Origin: Nannocystis pusilla
Lineage (GTDB): Bacteria > Myxococcota_A > Polyangia > Nannocystales > Nannocystaceae
Reading direction: 5' to 3'
Length of the DNA: 64,000 nucleotides
NCBI RefSeq assembly: GCF_020073745.1
Contig: NZ_JAIRAU010000059.1
Coordinates: 303,655-367,654 of the forward strand
Part shown: piece by piece, positions 47,502-58,673 of the stretch
Layout of the letters: each line of letters begins with the position of its first letter
How positions within the stretch are numbered: position 1 is the first letter of the stretch
Notes under the pieces: model-generated
Databases searched by the model: none
The model's input: only the letters and a program-made list of their open reading frames with translations
What the model was told of the DNA's origin: nothing
Translations under genes and position numbers: made by a program

Positions 47502-49631
47502 TCAGGGGGTCGTATGATGCAGCAGGAACGCGAGGGTGTCGGCCTCGCGGGCGATGGTCTGATGCAGGAGGTCGGCGCCGCCGTGACCGGCGTTCGACTC
47601 GATGCGCAGCCACGCAGGACGCCGACTGGCGTGCTGGATCTGGGCGGTGAACTTGCGGGCGTGCATCGGATCGACGCGGTCGTCACTGTCGGCGGCGAGC
47701 ATCAACAACGCGGGATATCGGGTGTCGTCCGCCACATGGTGATACGGCGAATAGGGATAGATGTACGCGAAATCGCGCGGGTCCTCCGGGTCGCCGTATT
47801 CGGGGATCCAGGTCTTGCCGGCCCCGAATTGGGTGTACCTGACCATGTCGAGGAGGGGCACCGCGCACGCGACCGCGCGGGCGAGGCCGGGGTGCTGCAC
47901 CATGGTGGCGCCGACGAGGAGTCCGCCGTTGCTGCCGCCGAGGATCGCCAGCCGCTCGTGCCGCGTGTAGCCGCGTTCGACGAGCGCCTGCGCGGCCGCG
48001 GCGAAGTCGTCGAACACGTTCTGCTTGTGCTCGCGCATGCCGGCGCGGTGCCAGTCCTCGCCGTACTCGCCGCCCCCGCGGAGGTTGGGCACGGCGAACA
48101 CGCCGCCGTGCTCGAGCCAGACGACGGCACGGGCCGAGAACGCCGGGGTCATGCTGACCGAGAAGCCGCCGTAGCCGGTGAGGAGGGCGGGGGCGTCGGC
48201 CGACAGCGGGAGGTCGCGGCGACGCACGACGAACATGGAGATCGGCGTGCCGTCCTTCGAGGGGTAGCGCAGCTGCTCGACGACGAAGCGGCTGGTGTCG
48301 ACCGGGAGATCGATGCGCTGCCACAGGCGCGTGGCGCCGGTGGCCACCGAGGTCTCGAAGATCTGGCTCGGCTCGGTGAACGAGGAGAAGCTGTAGTAGG
48401 CGCGATCCTCGTCGGGGTTGCCGACGAGGCCGCTGGCGCTGCCGAGGCCGGGCAGCTCGAGCTCGCGGACGAAGCCGCCGTCGAGCCGGCGGACGACGAT
48501 CGCGCTGTGAGCGTCGCGCAGGTAGGCGAGCACGAGCCGCTCGCCGACGATCTGCAGGCCCTCGAGCGTGGCGTCGGTCTCGGGCACGAGGAGCTTCCAG
48601 TCGTCGCGCGCGGGGTTGTTGGGGTCGACCTCGAACACGCGGTAGCGCGGGGCGCCGTCGTTGGTGTGGACGTAGAAGCGATCGCGCCAGGCGGTGACGT
48701 CGTAGATGGCGCGCCGGCCGACGACGAGCGGCTTCCACTCGCCGTCGCCGGCGTGGAGGTCGCGCAGGTAGACGTCGCTGCTGGTCCAGCCGTGTTGGTG
48801 ATGGAGGAACAGCCAGCGCCCGTCCCGCGACAGACTGACGCCGACGAACCGCGAGGGGTCGCCGGTGGCGGGCGCGACGATGCTGTCCTCCGAGACAGGT
48901 TCACCGACGCGGTGGAAGCGGACCTCGGCGCGGCCCGGCAGCTCGGACGGCGGGATCGACGGGTCGGTGGGCAGCCACACGTAGTAGAAGCCGCGGCCGT
49001 CGGGGGTCCACGCGGGGGAGGCGTAGCGGGCGCCCTCGATGACGTCGGCGAGGTCGCGGCCGGTCTCGAGGTCGCGCAGGTAGAGGGTCGAGGCGTCGGC
49101 GTTGTTGCGGCTCAGCTTGTAGGCGACGAGGCGGCCGGCGAAGTCGGGGAAGATGCCGTGCACGGCGACGCTGCCGTCGGGGCTGAGCTTGTTCGGGTCG
49201 AGCAGGACCTCCTCGCGGCCCTGCTCGCCGCGGCGGATGTAATAGATCGGCTTCTGCACGCCCTTGTGCCGGCGGGTGTAGAAGTAGACGCCGCCGCGGT
49301 GGTACGGCGCGGACACGGCGTCGATGTCGAGCAGCTCGCCGAGGCGGTCGGCGATCGCGTCGCGTCGCGGGAGCGCGGCCAGGCGCTCGCGCGCGTAGGT
49401 GTCCTGCGCGGCCATCCACGCCTTGACCTCCGGGTCGCTCTCGGCCTCGAGCCAGCGGTAGGGGTCGGCGACGGGGGTGTCGTGGATGGTCTCGACGAGG
49501 TCCTGGCGCCGCGTGGCGGGCGGGGGGTCGTCGCAGGTCTCGCGGACGGTGACGAGCGCGGGCGCGGGGGCGGATTCGGTGCAGGCGCCGAGGAGGGCGA
49601 CGGTGACCGCGAACAGGGAGCTCCTGGCCAT
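47502..49631 (-). CDS. S9A prolyl oligopeptidase (lipoprotein)
   Basis: 709 residues. The signal peptide with lipobox LLGAC (Cys near 17) leads into the seven-bladed propeller and then the alpha/beta hydrolase domain with nucleophile S567 in GGSNGG, Asp in DSDDRVD and His in NAGHGGAD. It cleaves after Pro in short peptides, here from the outer face of the cell or the periplasm. The hemerythrin-like gene ends 15 bases upstream, so the two form an operon. A palindromic near match (48883) lies in a propeller blade. Confidence 0.93.
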   Translation of the reverse strand: MARSSLFAVTVALLGACTESAPAPALVTVRETCDDPPPATRRQDLVETIHDTPVADPYRWLEAESDPEVKAWMAAQDTYARERLAALPRRDAIADRLGELLDIDAVSAPYHRGGVYFYTRRHKGVQKPIYYIRRGEQGREEVLLDPNKLSPDGSVAVHGIFPDFAGRLVAYKLSRNNADASTLYLRDLETGRDLADVIEGARYASPAWTPDGRGFYYVWLPTDPSIPPSELPGRAEVRFHRVGEPVSEDSIVAPATGDPSRFVGVSLSRDGRWLFLHHQHGWTSSDVYLRDLHAGDGEWKPLVVGRRAIYDVTAWRDRFYVHTNDGAPRYRVFEVDPNNPARDDWKLLVPETDATLEGLQIVGERLVLAYLRDAHSAIVVRRLDGGFVRELELPGLGSASGLVGNPDEDRAYYSFSSFTEPSQIFETSVATGATRLWQRIDLPVDTSRFVVEQLRYPSKDGTPISMFVVRRRDLPLSADAPALLTGYGGFSVSMTPAFSARAVVWLEHGGVFAVPNLRGGGEYGEDWHRAGMREHKQNVFDDFAAAAQALVERGYTRHERLAILGGSNGGLLVGATMVQHPGLARAVACAVPLLDMVRYTQFGAGKTWIPEYGDPEDPRDFAYIYPYSPYHHVADDTRYPALLMLAADSDDRVDPMHARKFTAQIQHASRRPAWLRIESNAGHGGADLLHQTIAREADTLAFLLHHTTP
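48883..48898. repeat. Palindromic element, near match (in S9A gene)
   Basis: CTGTCC-TCCG-AGACAG, one mismatch. Confidence 0.45.
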
Positions 49632-49646
49632 GCGCCGACGATAACA

Positions 49647-50114
49647 TCAGCGCGGGGCGACGAGACAGGACAGGTCGCCCAGGATCCGCGCCCGCTCGGC
49701 GGCGTAGCGCTGCGCGAGCTCGGTCGCCCGGACCTCGCTCAGCGTCCGGCGGGCAAGCGCCAGCAGCTCGGCCTCCTCGACGCGGAAGTGATTGCGGACG
49801 GCGTCGGCCAGGTCGGCGAGGCGGACCGACCACTTGTCGTCGCCGGCCGGGAGGAGCTCGAGCCCGGCGAAGCAGGCCTGGATGCGCTTCAGCTCCTCGA
49901 GGCCCTCGACGACCCGCGTCCGGGCCCGCTCGTCGTGGAGGAGGTGGCCGTAGAGGACGGCCTCCTTGGCGCGCGCGTGCGCGGTGAACTCGCGCACGAG
50001 GGGCGGGAGGAGCTCGCGCGCGGTCGACTCCTGCGCTGCCTGGATCTTGTCGAGTCGCCCGCAGAGGGCCTCGCGGTCGGACTTCAGCAGGTCCCAGATC
50101 GGCGGCTCCGGCAT
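49647..50114 (-). CDS. Hemerythrin/HHE-like protein
   Basis: 155 residues, all helical. Two HHE-type repeats are suggested by His/Glu pairs in FTAHARAKEAVLYGHLL and RNHFRVEEAELL, spaced as in hemerythrin-like iron-binding bundles. It may bind a di-iron centre and sense or scavenge O2 or NO, or simply be structural. It is co-transcribed with the prolyl oligopeptidase gene. A palindromic-like piece at its last codons (about 49661-49675) encodes the Ser-Cys-Leu-Val tail. Confidence 0.68.
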   Translation of the reverse strand: MPEPPIWDLLKSDREALCGRLDKIQAAQESTARELLPPLVREFTAHARAKEAVLYGHLLHDERARTRVVEGLEELKRIQACFAGLELLPAGDDKWSVRLADLADAVRNHFRVEEAELLALARRTLSEVRATELAQRYAAERARILGDLSCLVAPR

Positions 50115-50578
50115 CGCTGGTGGTTATGCGGCGAACGGGGTCGGGCACCAGCCTCGTCGGCCGCGAGCGGGCCCCGGCGCAAAGATGCGCGGATCCTCGC
50201 CGGCGGTCGCGGCGCTTCGGCCGGGCTGGCGCGGATATCGCCGCAGCTCCATGCATGTCTTTCGGGGCATGTCCGATCGACCTTGTCATCAAGGCGCCGT
50301 TGATCCGGCGACGCGCTCCGATCTCCGGTGGTCACCGTCACAGCGGCGGGTCGGTCGTGCGCCACGACGCCGCGCCTCGTTCGCGCGTGAAACAGGCTGC
50401 GCTCGCGTCGCTGCGGCCGATGTTCGCCGTGGTGTGGTCGTGCGCGCGGCGACGATGCTGATGGGTTCTTGATGGCGCGCGGGCCGACCTCGACCCACCT
50501 TCTAGACGCGCGGAGAGCCGCGCGACTGGCCGCGCCGACGAACCGGATGTTCGTGGCGACAGCGGGAGAGGCGCTCGT
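50115..50578. other. Intergenic region, 464 bases, divergent
   Basis: Between the hemerythrin-like gene (minus) and a VWA lipoprotein gene (plus). It holds a near-match palindromic element (50255-50270) with a TTCG loop and no gene that I can support. Confidence 0.5.
50255..50270. repeat. Palindromic element, near match, intergenic
   Basis: ATGTCT-TTCG-GGGCAT followed directly by a third half-site GTCC. Confidence 0.45.
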
Positions 50579-52159
50579 ATGCGAATGCGTAGACTGTTCG
50601 AAGTGGGGACCACTGTCGCGTGGGTCGCCGCGTGCAACGGGGATCGTGCGGAGGTATCGTCGACCGACTCCGGCTTCGGCGTCGGGACGCAGGCCGACCC
50701 GGTGACCACACAATCGACGACGACGACGGGCCCGACCACGACCGCGCCGGAGACGACGGAATCATCGCAGTCGACGGAGCCGACGACGACCGGGAGCACG
50801 GACGCGGTGACCGAGGGCGGCACCGTCGAGTCGACGAGCACGGGCACCTCGGGGACCACCGGCGAGCCGGCGGCGCCGTTCTGCGGCGACGGCCAGGTCG
50901 ACCCCGGCGAGGCGTGCGACGAGGGCGGTAACAACGGGATCGGGATCGGCTGCGCGGCGGATTGCCAGCTCGAGGTGTGCGGCGACGGTTTGCCGGGGCC
51001 GGGCGAGGACTGCGACCTCGGCGCGCTCAACGGGCCCGACGGCGGGTGCTCCGCGACCTGCGAGTTCAATCCGTCGGCCTGCGGCACGCAGTCGGCGGTG
51101 CCGGTGCTGGTGCCGCGGCCGGTCGACATCATCGTCGTGATCGACAACTCGGGCAGCATGGCGGCCGAGATCAAGGGCGTGCAGGACAACATCAACGAGA
51201 ACTTCGCCGAGATCCTCGCGGCGAGCGGGCTCGACTATCGCGTGATCCTGCTGTCGCGCTACGGCAAGTACACCTCGACGCAGGTGTGCATCGAGGCGCC
51301 GCTGTCCGGCATCCCCAAGGGCGGCTGCACCAATCCGCCGAGTCAGCCGGTCAACAACCCCGGCAAGTTCTATCACTACAGCGTGGAGATCGACAGCACC
51401 GACTCGTGGTGTCGCCTGCTCGACACGTTCGACGGGACGCAGCAGGACCTCTTCAAGCTGGCCCCGAAGGGCTGGCAGGGCTGGCTGCGCGACGACGCGT
51501 TCAAGATCTTCGTCGAGGTCTCGGACGACCGGGTGGTCTGCTCGCACGGCAATGACCACTACAACGACAACAACACGATCGCCGGCGGGGCCAACGCGGC
51601 CGGCAAGTTCGACACCAAGCTGCGCGAGCTGTCGCCGCTGCACTTCGGCGAGGACGCCAAGACGCGCAATTACAGCTACTACAGCATCGTCGGGCTGTCG
51701 TTCAACGACCCGCCCGACGAGCCCTACGCGGCGGACGACCCGATCGTCACCACCAAGTGCCCGAGCGGGGTCAACGGCGGGATCGGCCACCAGAGCCTGT
51801 CGGTGGCGACGGGCGCGCTGCGCTTCCCGCTGTGCGACACGACCGCCTACGACGCGCTGTTCAAGGAGCTGGCCGGCGGGGTGATCGCCGACGCGACGCT
51901 GGCGTGCGACTTCCCGGTCCCGACCCCGCCCGAGGGCAAGGAGCTCGACGAGGAGTCGATCGTGGTCAAGTTCACGCCGATGGACGCGGTCGAGAAGGTC
52001 TTCTCGCAGGTCGCGGGGCCGGACTGGTGCACGCCCACGTCGTTCTACGTCGATGACGGCAAGGTCGTGCTGTGCGCCGACGCGTGCCTCGCGGTGCAGA
52101 ACGACCAGGCCGCGGAGATCGAGGTCGAGTTCAAGTGCGCGCCGATCGATCCGGGTTGA
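50579..52159 (+). CDS. VWA-domain lipoprotein with Cys-rich repeats
   Basis: 526 residues. It has a signal peptide with lipobox VAAC, a Thr/Ser-rich tether (about 25-100), two Cys-rich CGDG repeats (FCGDGQVDPGEACDEGGN and VCGDGLPGPGEDCDLG), and a VWA domain starting IVVIDNSGSM, with the MIDAS DxSxS. About 15 further Cys suggest many disulphides. VWA proteins on the myxobacterial surface bind partners in a metal-dependent way. GGGAGAG precedes the ATG. It is of the same design as the other Cys-repeat lipoproteins in the window, which suggests a shared assembly style. Confidence 0.85.
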   Translation: MRMRRLFEVGTTVAWVAACNGDRAEVSSTDSGFGVGTQADPVTTQSTTTTGPTTTAPETTESSQSTEPTTTGSTDAVTEGGTVESTSTGTSGTTGEPAAPFCGDGQVDPGEACDEGGNNGIGIGCAADCQLEVCGDGLPGPGEDCDLGALNGPDGGCSATCEFNPSACGTQSAVPVLVPRPVDIIVVIDNSGSMAAEIKGVQDNINENFAEILAASGLDYRVILLSRYGKYTSTQVCIEAPLSGIPKGGCTNPPSQPVNNPGKFYHYSVEIDSTDSWCRLLDTFDGTQQDLFKLAPKGWQGWLRDDAFKIFVEVSDDRVVCSHGNDHYNDNNTIAGGANAAGKFDTKLRELSPLHFGEDAKTRNYSYYSIVGLSFNDPPDEPYAADDPIVTTKCPSGVNGGIGHQSLSVATGALRFPLCDTTAYDALFKELAGGVIADATLACDFPVPTPPEGKELDEESIVVKFTPMDAVEKVFSQVAGPDWCTPTSFYVDDGKVVLCADACLAVQNDQAAEIEVEFKCAPIDPG

Positions 52160-52203
52160 CCGCGCTTGCCTCGCGGGGCGGCCGCGAGTATGGTCCGTCC
52201 GTC

Positions 52204-52299
52204 ATGCGCGCCACGAGCCGCAGCCTGTCCGCTCGCGCCCGCGCGACCCGTGAGGGTCGCGCGCGGGCCCGCGTGGGCGTGCTGCCGGGTCGCGGTTGA
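52204..52299 (+). promoter_or_regulatory. Leader region with hairpin and possible 31-codon leader peptide
   Basis: An ATG-initiated Arg/Ala-rich 31-codon frame overlaps a strong hairpin, GCGCGACCC-GTGA-GGGTCGCGC (52241-52262), extended by a bulged C/G stretch. It lies 113 bases before the release-factor-like gene. It could be a terminator for the VWA lipoprotein gene or an attenuator of the release-factor-like gene; neither can be shown from the sequence alone. Confidence 0.4.
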
Positions 52300-52305
52300 G
52301 CGCGT

Positions 52306-52330
52306 CACCTGTCCTTCGCGCCATCCGGGT
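52306..52330. repeat. Palindromic element, near match, intergenic
   Basis: ACCTGTCC-TTCG-CGCCAT, the same variant as at 12701-12714, 80 bases ahead of the release-factor-like gene. Confidence 0.45.
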
Positions 52331-52411
52331 GCAGCCATGACGAGCGAGATCGTCGGCCGCGCCGGCCCGGGCGGCGCGCGGCGTTCGTGACGGCGCGGCC
52401 GGAGAGGCAGC

Positions 52412-53108
52412 ATGAAGACCAAGCTCATCATCGAGATCCGGGCCGCGGAGGGCGGCGACGACGCGAAGTTGCTCGTGCACGAGCAGTTCGCGGTGTACCA
52501 GAAGCTGGCGGTGCGGGAGCATCTTTGAGCTCGAGGTGATCGACGCTCGCCCGGGGTTCCTGCGCTTCACGGCCGCCGGGGCGGCTGCGTCGCGGTGGTT
52601 CGCCGGCGAGGCGGGCGGTCACCGCTGGCAGCGGGTGCCGCCGACCGAGAAGAAGGGCCGCGTGCACTCGAGCACGGTGACGGTGGTGGTGCTCGAGCCG
52701 GCGACGGCGACGGCGCTGGAGATCCGTCCGGAGGACCTCGAGGAGGATTTCTGCCGCGGCAGCGGCAAGGGCGGACAGCACCGCAACAAGACGTCGACGG
52801 CGGTGCACCTGCGTCACAAGCCGAGCGGCCACCACGTGCGCGTCGACGGCGGGCGCAGCCAGAGCATCAACCGCGAGACGGCGCTCGAGCTGTTGCGCGC
52901 GCGGCTGGCGGCCGAGCGGCGTGAGGCCGAGCGCGCCGAACGCTGCGCCGCGCGCAAGGCTCAGGCCGGCAGCGGGATGCGCGGCGACAAGATCCGCACG
53001 ATCCAGGTCCAGGGCGACACGGTCGTCGATCACCGGCGCGGCACGCGGACGACGTACCGACGGTTCGCGCGCGGGCACCTCGAGGACCTCGATCCCGGCA
53101 GGGCCTGA
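52412..53108 (+). CDS. Class I release-factor paralogue read by a probable programmed +1 frameshift
   Basis: The first 38 codons (from ATG 52412, with GGAGAG 6 bases upstream) end in CAT CTT TGA. Reading on in the +1 frame from GAG (52527) gives a further 193 codons to the stop at 53106-53108, so the product would be about 231 residues. The join CTT/TGA with the SD-like GGGAG three bases ahead of CTT is the arrangement of the prfB frameshift signal. The joined protein has the N-terminal AEGG segment (residues 12-15), HRWQRVPPTEKKGRVH, and the catalytic GGQ at 120-122 (GSGKGGQHRNK), all release-factor marks, but it lacks the N-terminal helical domain of RF1/RF2. It resembles RF-H-type or other short paralogues that act on stalled ribosomes. 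A simple frameshift mutation or sequencing error is the alternative. Confidence 0.8.
52515..52528 (+). promoter_or_regulatory. Probable +1 frameshift signal (GGGAG, CAT, CTT TGA)
   Basis: GGGAG can pair with the anti-SD of 16S rRNA; CTT is the slippery codon and TGA the in-frame stop. Slipping from CTT to TTT restores the frame that encodes the rest of the release-factor-like protein. Confidence 0.65.
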
Positions 53109-53128
53109 GGCGAGGGCCCCGACGCGGA

Positions 53129-54319
53129 TCACGGCGCGTCGGGGTCGCCGCCGTCGTCGTCACGGAAGGGGAGGTACTCCTCCAGTTCGCGCATCTGCTC
53201 GTGCGCCGCGATCGCCTCCTCGCCGAGGTAGCGGTCGACCGCCGAGGCGAGGCCGGGGTGGCGGAACCAGTGGCTGCTGTAGGTGCGCGCCGGCGCGAAG
53301 CCCCGCAGCAGCTTGTGCTCGCCCTGCGCCCCGGCCTCGAAGCGCGGGGTCTGGCGGGCGATGCAGCGCTCGATCGCGGCGTAGTAGGCGGCCTCGAAGT
53401 GGAGGAACGGGACGGTCTCGTCGCAGCCCCAGTAGCGGCCGAACAGCGCGGCGTCGGTCTCGAAGTAGAGGGTGCCGGCGATGGTCCGGTCGCCGCGGCG
53501 GGCCCGCGCCCACAGCATCTGCTTGGGCATGGCCTTGTGGACATGTTCGAAGAAACCTGGCTGAAGGTAGTCGAGGCCGCCGTAGGCGCGCACGGTGGCG
53601 CGGTAGTAGCGGTCGATGTCGGCCAGGTCGTCGGGGGCGAGGTCGGGGCCGCGGACCCACTCGAGCGCGTCGATGCCGGCGCGGGCCCGGGCGCGCTCCT
53701 TGCGGAGCTGCTTGCGGCGGCGCGAGGTCATGGTGGCGAGGAAGGCCTCGAAGTCGGCGTAGCCCTCGTTGTGCCAGTGATACTGGTAGCTGGCGCGGCG
53801 CATGAACCCGTGCGCGGCCAGCTCGTCGTGCTCGCGGGCCGTGGTGAACAGCCAGTGGATCGACCAGCAGCGCTCGCTGTCGGCGACGTCGCGCACGCCG
53901 GCGACGAGGCGGCGGACGATCTCGTCGCGTGCGACGTCGGGGGCGACCAGCATGCGGGGGCCGGTGGCCGGGGTCATCGGCGCGGCGATCACCAGCTTGG
54001 GGTAGTAGCGCAGGCCGCCCTGTACGGCCGCTCGCGCCCACGCCCAGTCGAAGATGAACTCGCCGTAGCTGTGGCGCTTGACGTACGTGGGCGCCGCACC
54101 GACCAGGCGCGGCGCCGACCCTGCGCCACCGGCGCCGCGCTCCTCGACCAGCACATACACCGGCCGCCAACCCGCCTCGTCGCCGATCGACCCCGACAGC
54201 TCGAGCGCTCGGAGAAATCCGTGGTTAAGAAAGGGGCAGCCCTCGTGAGCGAGCGCGTCCCAAGACGCGGCGTCGACGCTCGCCAGGCTTGTGACGGTGC
54301 GGCTCGTCAGATCCGGCAC
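53129..54319 (-). CDS. FemAB/COG3146-like GNAT protein (peptidoglycan or lipid aminoacyl-type transferase)
   Basis: 396 residues from a GTG at 54319 (a GTG 21 bases further up, 54340, is also possible). It is a double-GNAT protein of the DUF482/COG3146 group: conserved GFLRALELSGS near the N-terminus, YHWHNEGYADFEAFLATM and LPFRDDDGG at the end. Such proteins resemble FemAB transferases but the acceptor is unknown. It is transcribed away from clpS and shares an 80-base divergent promoter region. Confidence 0.8.
   Translation of the reverse strand: MPDLTSRTVTSLASVDAASWDALAHEGCPFLNHGFLRALELSGSIGDEAGWRPVYVLVEERGAGGAGSAPRLVGAAPTYVKRHSYGEFIFDWAWARAAVQGGLRYYPKLVIAAPMTPATGPRMLVAPDVARDEIVRRLVAGVRDVADSERCWSIHWLFTTAREHDELAAHGFMRRASYQYHWHNEGYADFEAFLATMTSRRRKQLRKERARARAGIDALEWVRGPDLAPDDLADIDRYYRATVRAYGGLDYLQPGFFEHVHKAMPKQMLWARARRGDRTIAGTLYFETDAALFGRYWGCDETVPFLHFEAAYYAAIERCIARQTPRFEAGAQGEHKLLRGFAPARTYSSHWFRHPGLASAVDRYLGEEAIAAHEQMRELEEYLPFRDDDGGDPDAP
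53529..53550. repeat. Palindromic element, near match (in FemAB-like gene)
   Basis: CATGGCC-TTGT-GGACATG; the left arm has GGCC in place of GTCC. Encodes Phe-Glu-His-Val-His on the minus strand. Confidence 0.4.
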
Positions 54320-54360
54320 GTGACTCGTGTACGCTAGCACAGGTCTGCCTGCGGGCGGGG

Positions 54361-54388
54361 TGGAAAGCCCCGGCGCGAGGGCTACACT
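54361..54388 (+). promoter_or_regulatory. Candidate clpS promoter
   Basis: TGGAAA and TACACT are 16 bases apart, the second 15 bases before the clpS ATG. This leaves almost no leader, so it is only a weak candidate. Confidence 0.25.
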
Positions 54389-54402
54389 AGAGTGCCAGCA
54401 GC

Positions 54403-54733
54403 ATGTCCAGCCGTGAGAAAGCCAGCCCCAAGGGCAGTGTTGCGCTGAAGAGTCGCACGGAGCGCAAGACGCAGCGCCCACGGATGTATCGCGTCCTGCT
54501 CCACAACGACGACTACACGCCGATGGAATTCGTCGTCCGCCTGCTGCAGACCTTGTTCCACAAGAACGAGGCCGAAGCGACGGCGATCATGTTGCACGTG
54601 CACAACCATGGCATCGGCGTCGCCGGCGTCTACACCCACGAGATCGCCGAGACGAAGGTCGCCCAGGTACACATGCTCGCGCGCCAGCAAGAGTGCCCCT
54701 TGATGGCGTCGATGGAGCCCGAGGAAGACCCCG

Positions 54734-54747
<14 letters not shown>
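54403..54747 (+). CDS. clpS: ClpS adaptor for ClpAP
   Basis: 114 residues. The conserved core YRVLLHNDDYTPMEFV is followed by the two-helix scaffold with LHVHNHGIGVAG that binds N-degrons and ClpA. It directs substrates with N-terminal destabilising residues to ClpAP. The 3' end overlaps the start of clpA by 14 bases. Confidence 0.96.
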
Positions 54748-57112
<2,365 letters not shown>

Positions 57113-57119
57113 AGCGCGC

Positions 57120-58022
57120 TCACGCCGGGCGGCGCGACGACCAGCCGAGCATGAGCGGCGGGACGGCGCCGCCCCCGGCGGGGACGTAGCGCCGACCTGG
57201 CGTTTCGACCATGTCCGGCCAGATCCGGCAACCATTGGCGTACGGGTACTCGCGCACGACTTCGAGCACGAGGCCGGCCTTGAGCTGGGCGCCGAGGATG
57301 TCGGCGACGCCCCACGAGAACTCGTGGGTCGCGTGCGGGTTCTTGAACCCGACCTGTCCCTCGAGGAAGCCCGACGGCGCGAGCGCGGGGCCTGACGCGG
57401 CCACGTAGTCGCCGACCCCGGTCTCGCCGACGACGTGCGCGCCGCCGCCGTAGGGGTAGGTGAGGACGCCGCGCTCGTCGTACATCTGGGCCAGCGGGTG
57501 GAACTCGATGCCGACGAAGCGGCCACCGGGCTTCAGCACGCCGGCGACGGCGGCGAACAGCGCGTCGAGGTCGGACATCCAGATCAGCGCCCCGTACGAC
57601 ATGAACACGACGTCGAACCCGGCCGGCTGCGCGGGCAGCCAGTCGTAGAGGTCGGCGACGGCGAAGCGGGCGGCGATCCCGGCGTCCTCGGCGAGCGTCT
57701 GCGCGGCCGCGATCGCGGTCGGGCTGATGTCGACGCCGGTGACGTCGGCGCCGAGCCGGGCGAGCGACAGGGTGTCCTGGCCGGCGTTGCACGGCGCGTG
57801 GAGCAGGCGCAAGCCGGCCAGGGGTCGCTCGCCGGACGCGCGGATGTCCTCGAGGACATGCCCTTCTGGACCTGTGCCGAGGAGCAGGTGAACCTCGTCG
57901 TCGAACAGGGTGGTGCCGCCGGCGCGGAAGAACCCGGCCTCGTCGCGCTTGTGGCTGCTGTGCGCGGGGGTGACGGCGTCCCAGGCGAGGCGGTTGTGCT
58001 GGTGGAGGTCGCGGCGGATCAC
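57120..58022 (-). CDS. Class I SAM-dependent methyltransferase
   Basis: 300 residues. A Rossmann-type methyltransferase core is seen from about 65: LLHAPCNAGQDTLSLARLG, where glycines in motif I are partly replaced by APCNAGQ, and DVTGVDISPTAI for motif II. This kind of sequence is common in small-molecule methyltransferases, with unknown substrate. The start is a GTG that overlaps the stop of the GNAT gene as GTGA, so the two form an operon. Confidence 0.8.
   Translation of the reverse strand: MIRRDLHQHNRLAWDAVTPAHSSHKRDEAGFFRAGGTTLFDDEVHLLLGTGPEGHVLEDIRASGERPLAGLRLLHAPCNAGQDTLSLARLGADVTGVDISPTAIAAAQTLAEDAGIAARFAVADLYDWLPAQPAGFDVVFMSYGALIWMSDLDALFAAVAGVLKPGGRFVGIEFHPLAQMYDERGVLTYPYGGGAHVVGETGVGDYVAASGPALAPSGFLEGQVGFKNPHATHEFSWGVADILGAQLKAGLVLEVVREYPYANGCRIWPDMVETPGRRYVPAGGGAVPPLMLGWSSRRPA
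57844..57859. repeat. Palindromic element, exact core, fully self-complementary (in methyltransferase gene)
   Basis: ATGTCC-TCGA-GGACAT is a perfect 16-base palindrome (its loop TCGA is itself palindromic). On the minus strand it encodes His-Val-Leu-Glu-Asp-Ile. Confidence 0.8.
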
Positions 58023-58531
58023 GGCCCCACGGGCATTACCATGACCTGGCGCGGCTCGCCCGCCCCGCCCTCGGGCAGCAGCTCGGCCAGCAACTCGGCG
58101 TGCGGGAGCGGGCCGGCGTGGGCGGCCAGCGGGCGGAAGCCGAGGCTGGCGTAGAGCCCCAGGGCCCAGCCCGCGCGGCAGAAGGCGACCAGCGAGAGGT
58201 GGCTGCACTGCGGGTCGGCGCGGGCGGCGGCGAGCACCTGACCGGCGAGGAGGCGACCGGCGCCGCGGCGCTGGCGATCGCGGCGCACGGCGATCTCCTC
58301 GAGGTGCAGGTACGGTCCGCGCGGGTAGTAGCTGACGTAGCCGATCGCGTCGTCGCCGTCGCGCGCGAGCAGAATGGTGGTCTGGCCGAGGAGGCCGCGC
58401 ATGTCGGCCTCGTCGCGCGGGAGGATCGCGGCGCGCGAGATGCCGGCCTCGTAATAGAGGTCGGTCGCCGAGCGCTCGATCGCCTGGAGCGCCGAGAGGT
58501 CGTGCCCGGTGGCTGGACTGAGGACGAGCAT
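58019..58531 (-). CDS. GNAT-family N-acetyltransferase
   Basis: 170 residues, single GNAT domain: the acetyl-CoA-binding loop RRDRQRRGAGRLL (Q/RxxGxG/A) is clear. Substrate unknown. It is followed by the methyltransferase gene, which it overlaps by 4 bases. Confidence 0.85.
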   Translation of the reverse strand: MLVLSPATGHDLSALQAIERSATDLYYEAGISRAAILPRDEADMRGLLGQTTILLARDGDDAIGYVSYYPRGPYLHLEEIAVRRDRQRRGAGRLLAGQVLAAARADPQCSHLSLVAFCRAGWALGLYASLGFRPLAAHAGPLPHAELLAELLPEGGAGEPRQVMVMPVGP

Positions 58532-58673
58532 CCGCAGCCCACGAGGTTACGCCAGCCTCGCGGCGATGGACAGCGGCTTGTGCCGGCGCCGCGGGCGGGC
58601 TAGTGTCGCGCCGCCGTGGCCACCGCGCGCATCGCTTGCGCCCGGACCGCCGGTCGAACGTCGATGCCGCGCC

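Noticed and set aside
52412..52528. A stand-alone 38-codon gene before the release-factor-like frame
   Set aside because: Its sequence continues the conserved AEGG segment of release factors, so it is the 5' part of the same gene.
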